Source of the DNA: Babylonia areolata
Taxonomy: Eukaryota > Mollusca > Gastropoda > Neogastropoda > Buccinidae
Length of the DNA stretch: 64,000 bases
NCBI RefSeq assembly: GCF_041734735.1
Contig: NC_134887.1
Location: forward strand, 39,182,878-39,246,877
Direction: 5' to 3'
The notes beneath the pieces were generated by a model, which ran no database searches, was not told the origin of the DNA, and saw nothing but the letters and a program-made list of their open reading frames with translations. The translations under genes were made by a program, and so were the position numbers. Shown here one piece after another: positions 50,601 through 59,849 of the stretch. Position 1 is the stretch's first letter. Each line of letters begins with the position of its first letter.

Positions 50601-53600
50601 TTCATGCATGTTGGGCTCGAAATGTCACCAAAGTTCAAAATTCCAACAGCAAAAATCAGCATGCTTAGTAGACCCTGAAAGTCACTAACATCAACAAAAC
50701 GCTGGGCAAACCTGTTGTTCATCCAGTGTGAGGTTCCTGTTGGGCTCATCCTGTAGAACCCTTCCACAGTTGTCCATTTGGAACCGGTCCTGTAAAAAGG
50801 GAAAAATTTATAAAAACAAATTCAGTGTAAGGGATGCAGAGTGATATGTGTCAGTGTGTTGTGTGTGACAATGTGGTGTGTGTGTGTAGTCTTTGTGATT
50901 TGGTGAGACTATGCCAGCCATTTAGAGATTGTAATACTCAACCCAACCCTGATTAGCCATTTCCTCTTGGCAGACAATGATTGGGATGTATAACTGGTCA
51001 AACACCATCCACAATATATCAAATTGAGACCAGATAGTGACGGGCCAGGATGTAGCCTGTGGTGTCTGTATGATACAACGCTAAAGCATGGACATCAGTA
51101 TGACATGCTTCAAACAATTGTAATTGCGTACTCAAACAAACAGTGATCAGCATAAACAAATACGGCGAAATCTATTTGCACTCTGCATTACAGCCATGAA
51201 AATTGATAGGCATTGGAACATTATCAGTTCACCAAATAACATAATACCATTTTCTGTCCTTTAAAGCACTTATGCACGATTTACCTACACATAAGTGTAT
51301 CTCCTTCCATGTCAGCTGATACAGGTGTACAAGTTCACTGTGCTGTGTGTAAGACTGACTTTACCCTTTGTGTAGTCTAATATTTTATTTATGTTGTGGA
51401 GTGTGGTGGAAGTGGTGGTAATGTGTGTAGGGTGTTAAGCGGGGTGGGGGGTGTTTTTTTTTTTGTCTGGGTGTCATTCTTGCATGCAGAATGCTTCTAG
51501 TAAGTGTTTACAATTATGCACTGTTTTGGTTTCAGGAAAAATACCCAAAAGGAAACAGTATCAAGTTTTGTTCACACACACTCACACACACACATACACA
51601 CACACCACACACACGCACACAAACAAAAACAAACAAAACACCACCCACACACACACATACATATACGCACATGCGTGCATGGGTCACACACACGCACACA
51701 CAGAAGCTGACACACACATCTGTTCTTAACTTCCTGTCTGCACATACAAATATACACACACCCATCACAAGATAATAATGTAATGCACAGCCCGCCCTAA
51801 ATTCCATATTATCATAACTAGTGTTCAGGCAGATATCAGGAAGCAAACTTTGATAAAACGGAGTGGACAGTAAGTGTTATGGGGAAGTCCGTCTTCATGG
51901 TACATCACTGTGTGGTAACAACAACCACTGTTTTATTCCCCAAGAGTTTTGTAACTGCAGTCATGATTATTTTGCATGGGACTCAGAGAAATCTATAACA
52001 GGCGAAAACTTTAAAAGGCCTTTTGTTCCTGACTGACTTGATTCTAGCTATAAAAAAAAAAAACACACACATAAAAAAATCAATAAAAGTGACCAGCTGG
52101 CTGCCACATCGTTCGGTCATTTCAAATTTGTATGCGTCAATGACCGATGAATGACACCAAACCTAAACCCCTTGTGTGTAGGTGTGTGCATGTGCGTGTG
52201 CGAGTGTGTGTGTGTGGGGGGGGGCGGGGGTGTGGGGGGGCTTAGGAGGGGTTGTGAGTGTGATGTATCAAGCCAAAGGCTCTTCTTCAAGGGATAAAAG
52301 AGGCAATGTATCGAGCCAAAGGCTCTTCTTCAAGGGATAAAAAGAGGCAACGTATCGAGCCAAAGGCTCTTCTTCACGGGATAAAAAGAGGCGACGTATC
52401 AAGCCAAAGGCTCTTCTTCAAGGGATAAAAAGAGACGACATATTGAGCCGAAGGCTCTTCTTCAAGGGATAAAAGAGGCGACGTATCGAGCCAAAGGCTC
52501 TTCTTCAAAGGATAAAAAGAGGTGACGTATCAAGCCAAAGGCTCTTCTTCAAGGGATAAAAGAGGCAACGTATCAAGCCGAAGGCTCTTCTTCAAGGGAT
52601 AAAAGAGGTGGCGTATTGAGCCAAAGGCTCTTCTTCAATGGATAAAAGAGGCAACGTATCGAACCAAAGGCTCTTCTTCAAGGGATAAAAGAGGCAACGT
52701 ATCGAGCCAAAGGCTCTTCTTCAAGGGATAAAAGAGGTGGCGTATTGAGCCAAAGGCTCTTCTTCAAGGGATAAAAGAGGCAACGTATCGAACCAAAGGC
52801 TCTTCTTCAAGGCATAAAAAGAGGCGACGTATCAAGCCAAAGGCTCTTCTTCAAGGGATAAAAGAGGCAACGTATCGAGCCGAAGGCTCTTCTTCAAGGG
52901 ATAAAAGAGGTGACGTATCAAGCCAAAGGCTCTTCTTCAAGGCATAAAAAGAGGTGACGTATCGAGCCAAAGGCTCTTCTTCAAGGGATAAAAGAGGCGA
53001 CGTATCGAGCCAAAGGCTCTTCTTCAAGGGATAAAAGAGGCGACGTATCGAGCCAAAGGCTCTTCTTCAAGGGATAAAAGAGGTGTCGTATCGAGCAAAA
53101 GGCTCTTCTTCACGGGATAAAAGAGGTGACGTACTGAGCCAAAGGCTCTTCTTCAAGGGATAAAAAGAGGCGACGTATTGAGCCAAAGGCTCTTCTTCAA
53201 GGGATAAAAGAGGTGACGTATCGAACCAAAGGCTCTTCTTCAAGGGATAAAAGAGGTGTCGTATCAAGCCAAAGGCTCTTCTTCAAGGGATAAGAAGAGG
53301 CGACGTATTGAGCCAAAGGTTCAAGGGATAAAAAGAGGTGATGTATTGAACCACAGGCTCTTCTTCTTCAACAAGAGAGAATAGGTAGGCAAAAAATGAA
53401 TAAATAAATAAATAAATAAAGAGAAACAAAAGGAAAGAAACTTACTTTTCCTTGGTCGCCTCATCCCCATTCTCCCTGAAGTCCACATCAGCCCACACAG
53501 GCCCGTTCTTCACAGCGGGGGCGGTGTAGTCAACTGGGCTGTACTCCGGGAAGGGCTCGCTCCACGGAACCTTCTCATCGGGGACAGAACCCCGTTGAAC

Positions 53601-53936
53601 GTCATTTGTGCGAGGATAGAGGTCGCAGCGCGCTTTCCTGTGATTCTTCATCACACAGGTCGACGTGTACTGGGCTGACGCGGAGGCCCGGCCCCCTAGA
53701 ATGTAGCTGGAGGAGACAAATTGACAAGGCGGGGTTTGTTTGTTTTGAAACTGGAGGGGTGGGGTGCTTGGGGAGGATGTGATTTGGTTGCTGCATGTTG
53801 AATGCAATGAGCAAAGTGAAAACTAAAATGCTGCTAGACCAATGACAAAAAAGAAAGAAAAAAAAGCTGGGGTTTTATATATTAAAATTATGTTTTTTGC
53901 GAAACTGTGAATCTGATGTTGCATGTTGAATGCAGT

Positions 53937-53969
<33 letters not shown>

Positions 53970-54017
53970 TAGGACTAGGAGGATGTGGTTGGGGGAATGA
54001 GGTGTGTGTGTGTGTAA

Positions 54018-54068
<51 letters not shown>

Positions 54069-54606
54069 CACATGCTTGCATTTATGTGTGTGTGTGTGTG
54101 TGTTCTTTTTTTCCATCCAAGGTTGCACACATGTTCTATTCTTTTGACACCATAGTTCAAGAGGAAAACCAATTTCAACACATTATGAAATGTTTTCACA
54201 TCAAGAAATAACTTTTATGAAAAAAACACATGACATCAAATCAGAAGTTTTTAAGAGTTTGATTTTATGAAACATCACAATACCAGTTCTGCAGTTTGAA
54301 ACCAACATAAAAACACACAAACCATATTTCAGAAAACACAATGGCCCTCAGTAGTCTGGTACAAGGTCCATGCATTTAATGTAAACAGAGCTAATTTGTT
54401 AGCCAGTGAAAATGATTATTGGAAACAGAGCTGATTTGTTACAATAAATAAATAAAGGAGTCATAGTGTTTTCTAAAGAACTGAAAAATGGGAAAAGAAA
54501 AGACAAAATTGTGAACACACACACACACACACACACACATATATCTAATATCACTTCAAGTGGAAAGACGTTAAACTGAAGACAACAACAACACACACAC
54601 ACACAC

Positions 54607-54684
<78 letters not shown>

Positions 54685-56769
54685 ACAAGTAATCATGTCT
54701 GTCTGTCTGTGGAAAAAAGTTCTCACAAACCACAAACCACTGGACTGATCTAGATCCCAGTTTTATCAATGAATTCACATTCAATAGGACTTCTTTAAAT
54801 AAAAAAAAAAAAATTTTAATTAAAGAATTAGTGCTTTTGTCTGCAGATCACCCAAACAGTGACAAAATAATTAACATTTAACTATGGTCACTCTATGGTC
54901 GGAAGGAAGGAACTGACTTTGACTTTGTAGTGTTTCATAATCAAATGGTCAAAGCAATGTTTTAGCAGCACAGTCCACGCAAAGTGATTTCTCATCACAA
55001 ATCACTAGGACTGGTGTTAACTTTGCCTTGATATGTGTGATTATAATGCACAGTTAAAATATTTATTTCATGTATAAGTTATCTTTAAACTTGAGATAGG
55101 TTCACGGTGACAAGGTCAAGGAAACTTACTGCAACTGAGTAGAGCTTTTTAAAAAATTTTTTTTTATAAAGCCATCTGACTATGATGAATTTAACAAAAC
55201 ATTCAGCCCCCATTCACACGCCCCCATTTGATTTTTCTACTTTTTTTTTCCCAGTTCTCCAAGCAGTGGCCTTGGCAAGTGTTTTTGTTTTGTTTTTTTT
55301 AACCCAAAGTCAAGGTCACAGTGTAAATAGCTGTGGTCTACCCTTGTAGAAGCCTGTTTAGGGACATTATACATAGATGAATGACAAAGGGTTGGGTTTG
55401 GGTGGGTAGGTGGATAGGTGTTCAAAGATGCTACTGGAAATAATACGTTTCATGAAATCTTAAAAAATACCACCATTACCACTACTTGTTCTCATGACTT
55501 TCAAAGCAATACTTTGACTGGCCTTTCATGGAATGTACACATGAAGTGCTCTCAAAGTTTTTAAAGCCTGTGACCATTCTGAATGGTCCTGACCAATGCA
55601 TCATATTATGTGGTATTTGTCATATCTAAAAAAATATATAATCTTGTCTCAGATTTCAAGCCTAGCAACTCAGTAAGTACTAGCCACTGACACATGGTCG
55701 ACCATTTGAGATTGAAAGGTTGTATGATGGTCAGTTCAGCATTCACAAAGAGGGCAAAACTGACCTGACCATTATAATACAAATCTTGTATGTTGAAGTC
55801 ATCACCAACCTAATCTATCTATCTATCTATCTATGTACCTGTGGAATCTATTTTCTTAACCCTTTGAGCCCTGACCACCGCTTTACCGGTGGTAGAGAAA
55901 AATGACATACTGCCTAGCCACCGGTTGAGCAGTGCGTAAACACTTGTGTCATGTTTTGCTATTGGTTGACTTATATTGAAGAACCAATCAGAAAAACCAT
56001 AATATTCTGACATCAGCGAATGTAGTATCAACATGGCCGTGCCTTTTCACTGTGTTTTGTGCTTTGGATAAAAAAGATCGATTTCAATATAAGTCAACAA
56101 GTAGCAAAACACGACACAAGTGTATACGCACCGCTCAACCGGTGGCTAGGCATTATGTCATTTTTCTCTACCACTGGTAAAGCAGTGGTCAGGGCACTCT
56201 TTTTATATCTGCCATGACACATTAAATACCAATTATTTGCAAATTTTGGCTCAGGAGCTCAGGCAGAAGGGTTAAAATTGCTCAGGAACTCAGGGCTCAA
56301 AGGGTTAAAAAAAAAAACACAGTTCTGTCTCAGATTCCCAATCCGACTGCTCAGTACTGTAACTGGTACATGTATAGTCGCCCGTTAATTACCACCTGAC
56401 AAACTCTGTATGTGTGTGTGTCTGTCTGTCTGACTCACTGGGAAGTTTCACTCTTTTCAGTCTCGTCCTGGCACTGAATCTACACGGGCACGGGCAGGCT
56501 GTAGGCAGGACTGGGCTGCAGGCAAGGCTGGACAGTCAAACCGATTGGGTGGAATTTGGTTTCCACATATCACTTGAGAGGATTTTGTACTTCTTGTAAC
56601 TGCATGCATGTTGAGTATGCACTTCACGTGCACACATCACACACACACACATACATACACATACACACACAGACTCAGACATACACACACAGCTCTAGAC
56701 ACATACACACTGACTGGGATTTAACAACCATTGAACAGATTTTGTACATTTGCATGCATGCTAAGTTCA

Positions 56770-56805
<36 letters not shown>

Positions 56806-57799
56806 ACTCCCTCTGTGTCCCCCCAAAAATATATTATTCGTTCTTTAGTTTATCGCCTTTTCACTGTAAGTGATATTAGACGAGAAAATTATATTATTGT
56901 TCAATGATCCATATTGCCTGTATACATAATACTGTTGGTAATAGGCATAATTTTCAAGTTTCTTGTTTGTGTTTGAAATCTTCTTCTTTCTTTTTTTTTT
57001 AAGATAGAAAGAAAGAAAGGGATAGATGGAGGTTAGGGGTGGGTGGAGTGTTTCTGTTTGTTTATTTTTGTTGTTATTTGTTTTGTTTTGTTTCCAAACT
57101 TAGAACTGAGGCAAATGTCTTGCTTTTCCATAAAAGGAGACAGTCCCAATGTCGTGCTTTTCCTTGACTGGAGACAGTCTCAATATATGTATACTTCTTG
57201 TTGTTTTTCAGTTTTATATTCAGCACTATGCCAGGCAACAAAAAAGTCTTCATATAAAATAAATCTGTCGCAAACCGAACATTTTGTAACAAAAAAGTAA
57301 GAGATCATTTCTTACTAATTCATAAATGAAACTGTTCATGATTTACCTGAATACATACTGAATTACCTAAAATGTTTTTATCTTGGCAATCGTAGTTCAT
57401 TTGCACTTTCGCAGATGTAAAAGTTTTCACGCTTTATTTAAATTCAGGGAATTTTTGCTGATGTTAGTTGTTACAAAATTTACAAAAAGACATTTGTTCC
57501 CCCTCCCACATATTAGCAAGTGACACAAATACACAAACTTTATTGTCTATAGGTTGGTAGAGAGATTTTCTTTTTCAGTTTTGGCAGCAGCACATGTCTT
57601 ACAAAAAAAAAAACCAAAAAACCAAACAAATAAAGTGAATGAAAAATAAAAAGAGAAATTGAATAGCACCAAACAGAAGAAGTATGTAAAAAAAAACACA
57701 ACAGAATAAATGAATAACTCTTTTTATTGTTAAACTTCTGGCATATTTTTTTACAGAGAGATGCCCATACCCAGATAACATGAAACAGCATGAAATCAT
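43834..57799 (-). CDS. NUDT9: NUDT9-like ADP-ribose pyrophosphatase, eight exons
   Basis: Exons on the - strand (57799-57771, 53706-53446, 50789-50712, 49053-48967, 47826-47721, 47474-47331, 45742-45625, 43946-43834) total 936 bp and join in phase to 311 residues plus stop. NUDT9 cleaves ADP-ribose to AMP and ribose 5-phosphate; the human form is mitochondrial. Residues visible: [16 protein letters not shown] (123-130), [18 protein letters not shown] (139-156), Nudix box G188-x5-E194-x7-REFGEE (202-207), [14 protein letters not shown] (241-254) and KLYASH near the end. The REFGEE core is intact, unlike vertebrate TRPM2 NUDT9-H domains, and no channel domain is present, so an enzyme is favoured over a TRPM2 tail. 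Human NUDT9 has 350 residues; the N-terminus is shorter here. The 57771 exon is less certain than the rest, so the start is too. Confidence 0.9.
43983..44362 (-). mobile_element. Family 2 SINE, full length, in NUDT9 intron 7
   Basis: Runs from a GAAGAAG tail 37 bp upstream of exon 8 (on the gene's strand) to the head GATGGGCACAACAGCTGAGT. Sense with the gene. Confidence 0.9.
44390..44812 (+). mobile_element. Family 1 SINE, diverged full length
   Basis: GTGGCCTAGCGGTCACCCGT, AGGAAGCGAGAGAATCTGAG, GATGGGAAAATAAATACACT and CACAGAAATCTGTTGTAGC. Box B is poorly kept. Confidence 0.8.
44813..45624. other. NUDT9 intron 7 remainder
   Basis: AT-rich intron sequence with a (GAT)n stretch at 44830. No element recognised. 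Confidence 0.5.
45625..45742 (-). CDS. NUDT9: NUDT9-like exon 7
   Basis: The acceptor is TGACTGTTGCCAG and the donor GCAG|GTCAGA. Phase 0 start: [39 protein letters not shown], then G. Nearly identical to [26 protein letters not shown] of human NUDT9 ([14 protein letters not shown] exact). Confidence 0.97.
46187..46711 (+). mobile_element. Dispersed repeat A, copy 2
   Basis: GACTCACTTGTGCTAACAAA through TCACAAGTGAGTCTTGAAGG and CCTTGCCTCTCTTG, matching 14645-15202 in order along the length. The GT tract inside it (46239-46266) is longer than in copy 1. Confidence 0.75.
47190..47292. repeat. 50-bp direct duplication
   Basis: CCACAGAAACAGCTG[T/G]ACTG and GGTTAA[G/A]AGAAAGATG occur twice, 50 bp apart, 39 bp from exon 6. 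Confidence 0.8.
47331..47474 (-). CDS. NUDT9: NUDT9-like exon 6 (Nudix box)
   Basis: The acceptor is GATTTTGTCTTGCAG and the donor GAG|GTGAGA. 48 codons, phase 0: [48 protein letters not shown]. The Nudix box G-x5-E-x7-R-E-F-x-E-E is complete, with the metal-binding Glu residues present. The Gly-hydrophobic end of the canonical box is Leu-Asn here, as in human NUDT9. Confidence 0.97.
47540..47710. repeat. (CT)n/(CA)n compound microsatellite in NUDT9 intron 5
   Basis: A T-rich tract, (CT)n at 47554-47570, then imperfect CA to 47708. It fills nearly the whole 246-bp intron between exons 5 and 6. Confidence 0.95.
47721..47826 (-). CDS. NUDT9: NUDT9-like exon 5
   Basis: The acceptor is TTTTTTCGTTGTAG and the donor GGA|GTGAGT. 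A completes Arg, then [20 protein letters not shown] and [15 protein letters not shown] follow. It matches RWKRDSSGNKIM..LQFVAIKRKDCGEWAIPG. Confidence 0.96.
47950..48322 (-). mobile_element. Family 2 SINE, full length
   Basis: CTCCTGCGTTCACTCGTATG through TTTAACCACTCGGCTATTGC and GCCCGTCA. Sense with NUDT9. Confidence 0.92.
48967..49053 (-). CDS. NUDT9: NUDT9-like exon 4, with a GC splice donor
   Basis: The acceptor is TTTTTTTTTTGCAG. G completes Arg, then [20 protein letters not shown] and HAADPIVT, then AG. The donor reads ACAAG|GCATGT. Only a GC donor keeps the invariant T-R-W-K-R-D junction with exon 5; the GT 4 bases on would shift the frame. Confidence 0.93.
49440..49795 (+). repeat. 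Family 3 SINE-like segment with flank, duplicated at 51060-51380
   Basis: AACAGTGATCGAGCATAAAC, ACGGCGAAATC, CTTCTGATCCAGTATTCACC, GATACAAGTTCACTGTGCTG. These blocks recur in the same order 1.6 kb away in the next intron, with many differences and losses. Confidence 0.65.
49868..50250 (-). mobile_element. Family 2 SINE, full length, diverged
   Basis: CTTCTTCTTCTTTGTTCCTG, GCTGCAACTCCCACCTTCAC, GCAGCCATAATACATTTTCG and CTTTAACCACTCGGCTTAAT. Preceded by G-rich sequence. Confidence 0.85.
50322..50590. repeat. About 70- to 74-bp tandem repeat, nearly four units, beside exon 3
   Basis: Units contain GACACACCATACCTTGGGCA, TGTGTTACAAAGCTTTTGTT and CACAG. They sit 122 bp downstream of exon 3 on the gene's strand. 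Confidence 0.88.
50712..50789 (-). CDS. NUDT9: NUDT9-like exon 3
   Basis: The acceptor is TTCCCTTTTTACAG and the donor AACAG|GTTTGC. G completes Lys, then [20 protein letters not shown] and HWMNN, then AG. Phase fits both neighbours. It aligns with the less conserved ..K..G.YEI.NGRP segment before RNPxGRTG; this is the most diverged part of the protein. Confidence 0.8.
51060..51380 (+). repeat. Counterpart of the 49440-49795 segment
   Basis: AACAGTGATCAGCATAAACA, ACGGCGAAATC, CTGATACAGGTGTACAAGTT, CACTGTGCTG. Shorter than its partner through internal losses. Confidence 0.6.
51570..51720. repeat. CA-rich microsatellite
   Basis: Imperfect CA repeat with AAACAAAA spacers. Confidence 0.92.
52262..53372. 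repeat. 43/44-bp tandem array with a hairpin in nearly every unit, about 25 units
   Basis: Unit: GTATCGAGCCAAAGGCTCTT, CTTCAAGGGATAAAAGAGGC, [A/G]AC. GAGCC-AAA-GGCTC is a perfect 5-bp inverted repeat with a 3-base loop, kept in most units; GAGCCGAAGGCTC and AAGCC variants occur. The array ends 74 bp from the exon 2 donor in NUDT9 intron 2. Not CRISPR: there are no unique spacers. Confidence 0.95.
53446..53706 (-). CDS. NUDT9: NUDT9-like exon 2
   Basis: The acceptor is TTTGTCTCCTCCAG and the donor AA|GTAAGT. C completes Gly, then [76 protein letters not shown] and so on. It matches NKARTSPYP, R..VP.EKV.W, Y.PV.YTA..V..GP.WAD of human NUDT9. Confidence 0.95.
53938..54105. repeat. (GT)n microsatellites
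   Basis: Three GT runs with a GA stretch (54055-54068). Confidence 0.95.
54515..54680. repeat. (AC)n-motif-(AC)n-(AT)n compound
   Basis: AC run to 54539, then ATATCACTTCAAGTGGAAAG and ACGTTAAACTGAAG (the recurring motif, inverted), AC run at 54589-54608, then about 65 bp of AT (54611-54675). Confidence 0.9.
55856..56308. mobile_element. TTAA-flanked foldback MITE, 453 bp
   Basis: Both ends read TTAACCCTTTGAGCCCTGA (19-bp inverted repeat). Long inverted arms at 55869-55980 and 56083-56194 match at about 90% over 112 bp by eye, around a 102-bp centre. The right arm is followed by an extra segment before the end. Non-coding. Confidence 0.9.
56640..56885. repeat. (CA)n tracts followed by the TTTATCGCC.TTCACTGTAAG motif
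   Basis: CA tracts at 56640-56670 and 56770-56800, then TTTAGTTTATCGCCTTTTCA and CTGTAAGTGATATTAGACGA at 56843-56882. Confidence 0.75.
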
Positions 57800-57826
57800 C
57801 AGAGTCAGGTTTGAGAAACTTATCCA
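57771..57826 (-). CDS. NUDT9: Candidate NUDT9-like first coding exon (leader)
   Basis: The acceptor is CTTTCTCCTTTGCAG and the donor CTGG|GTATGG. The frame that fits exon 2 is open: [19 protein letters not shown]. Two in-frame ATGs occur; I place the start at 57799 ([10 protein letters not shown]), with the bases above it as 5' UTR. The residues are hydrophobic or uncharged, possibly part of a targeting signal together with the Arg-containing start of exon 2. The exon is supported only by splice sites and phase, so a different first exon is possible. Confidence 0.45.
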
Positions 57827-57954
57827 CTGCAAAGGAGAAAGACCACACAAATACCAAAAAGTGAGTGATATATCGTATCAATGCACAAACACACTGGTCA
57901 CTGGACAAACAATAAAACAATATTATTACTTAGTAACGTCCCTTTTCTAGTTGC

Positions 57955-58046
57955 ATGCGCGCACGCACGCACGCACACACACATGCATGCGCACGCTCAC
58001 ACACACGCACATGACAAACACAGACACAAACACACACACACATGAC

Positions 58047-58081
<35 letters not shown>

Positions 58082-58085
58082 TCAT
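57955..58085. repeat. (CA)n/(GCAC)n microsatellite
   Basis: GCACGCACGCACG, then imperfect CA to about 58080. Confidence 0.92.
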
Positions 58086-58471
58086 ACAGAGTATCAAAGG
58101 GGCATGAAAGCACACACTGACACAAGATTTATCCAACTAACCGCATCTGATAGAAAATGAAAGGAAGTGGGGATGGGGTGGGGTGGGGGGTGGAGGGTAG
58201 GGGGGGGGGGCACATGACTGACCTGTGCATTAACAGGACTTCAGTACTACGACCAGTACAAGTGATAATGAACAAGACACCCACAGAGCATTGACTTGAT
58301 ATTCTGTTTTTCCAGACATGCCACCATGACCATAATCAGTAAGAGTGAAATAGCTTTTCTTTTTTTCTTTTCAATACCAAGTGCTACTTATAACAATTGT
58401 GCACAACATCATTAAAAATGTAAAATGAAAGTGAAACCAATTCATATGGCAGTCAACACAACAACAACCAA

Positions 58472-58508
<37 letters not shown>

Positions 58509-58541
58509 ACATGCAAACACCATGCACACACACACACACAC

Positions 58542-58773
58542 TTAACTCTCTCCATACGAACGGCGAAAGAGACGACGTTAACAGCGTTTCACCCCAATTA
58601 CCATCATCAAAATATTGCAAGCGGAAGGCTCTTATACTGAAGAGGTGAATGTTGACAAAGAATACCACAATTCTGACGACGGAAGCTAAAGGTTGGGTCA
58701 TTCAGACACCCACTGGACATCCGAGGGGTCTGTGTAGAGGAGAAGAGAGGACTGGCCGTACTGAGTGAGTTAA
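58542..58773 (-). mobile_element. TTAA MITE, 232-bp family, copy 5
   Basis: TTAACTCTCTCCATACGAAC through GCCGTACTGAGTGAGTTAA, with CA repeats on the left (58469-58540) and GT repeats on the right (58785-58830). Confidence 0.92.
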
Positions 58774-58781
58774 ACTGTCCC

Positions 58782-58784
<3 letters not shown>

Positions 58785-58830
<46 letters not shown>
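58785..58830. repeat. (GT)n microsatellite
   Basis: A pure GT run of about 44 bp, 11 bp from the MITE. Confidence 0.95.
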
Positions 58831-58831
<1 letters not shown>

Positions 58832-58837
<6 letters not shown>

Positions 58838-59570
58838 GAGTGTGATTATCAATATTGTAAATGAAAACATACACACTGCATTGACCAGTTCTGAAAATGA
58901 CCCATTGGTTTGTGGTGTACACGTCAAATGATCCACCATGTGCTATGTGCTAAACCAAACCTAAACAATGGTGTGTGTGTGTTTAATTTCACGCAGGTTT
59001 GTTCGTGTAGTGGATTGACTACAATTCTGCACGCCCTGACGCCGAGACCTGTTGCTAAAACTGAAACTGAAACCATTCCAAACCCCACTAAAAACTTGTC
59101 AAATAAGGTTTTTCGACAGACGATTTTAAGATCATTGAAAACGAACTGCTCCAAAGTCGTAGACTGATCACAAATGCCAAGCATACATCAAACAGTTTGT
59201 TATGAACCGGACACAGACCACGAATCGAATGTTTGGCCTCGGAGCAGACCATCACGGGGATCGTTCAGAAATGGGACGGCCAAAACGCGAAAGGCCACGT
59301 CTGTCCATCACAAGTGTATCGGCACATCCAACAAACCTGTTTCAAGTCCAAGTATCACTGACCTACCTGAAGGTGGAAAGTAAGGTCAACATTCGAGAAC
59401 AATGATTTTGTTGGTTTGGTTACGTCTGGGTATCTCCCTTTCTTGTTTTTTGAGAGACTATCCGAGCCAATCCCGTACATGTATAGACGCTTCTCTGCTG
59501 ATGCGAAGGGAGACAATTATAAATGTGCCAGAAAAAGATGGATTCACATATGGACCCTAAAAATATTTCC
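58832..59570. other. 5' flank, nothing recognised
   Basis: Complex sequence with an ACTGAAACTGAAACC stretch at 59058 resembling a family 5 tail. No confirmed exon or promoter element seen. Confidence 0.35.
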
Positions 59571-59572
59571 GT

Positions 59573-59662
59573 GTTCCCCCCCCCCCCCCCCCCACCCCCA
59601 CTCTCTCTCTCTCTCTCTCTCTTTCTCTCCCTCCCCCCCCCCTCTCTCTCTCTCTCTCTCTG
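59573..59662. repeat. C-run and (CT)n tract
   Basis: A C-run (59576-59594) followed by (CT)n and C-rich sequence. Confidence 0.95.
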
Positions 59663-59849
59663 TCTCTTATTCTGTGAGCACTCTAAATTTTTCTTGGTGA
59701 TTGTTTATTTTGGATTTCGGTCAGATGTGTTCATTGTGTTGTCAAAATAATTACTGAACCATACGTGTTTGATGCCATGCTTCGGTTTGGAAACACAAGT
59801 GCTCGAATGAAAGAGCTATGCCTGCTCACTGATTCTATGTTCAGCGAAA

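Noticed and set aside
52262-53372. CRISPR-like array of regularly spaced hairpins
   Set aside because: The whole 43/44-bp unit is repeated with no unique spacers, no cas genes are present, and the setting is a eukaryotic intron.
43834-57799. The - strand gene as the C-terminal tail of a TRPM2 channel
   Set aside because: No transmembrane or TRPM exons are seen upstream within the window, the length closes as a stand-alone NUDT9, and [18 protein letters not shown] fits NUDT9. It cannot be fully excluded without transcripts.
59174-59405. Possible upstream coding exons for NUDT9 or a small gene at 58.9-59.4 kb
   Set aside because: Overlapping short frames on both strands, no recognised motif, and no splice-phase link to the known exons.
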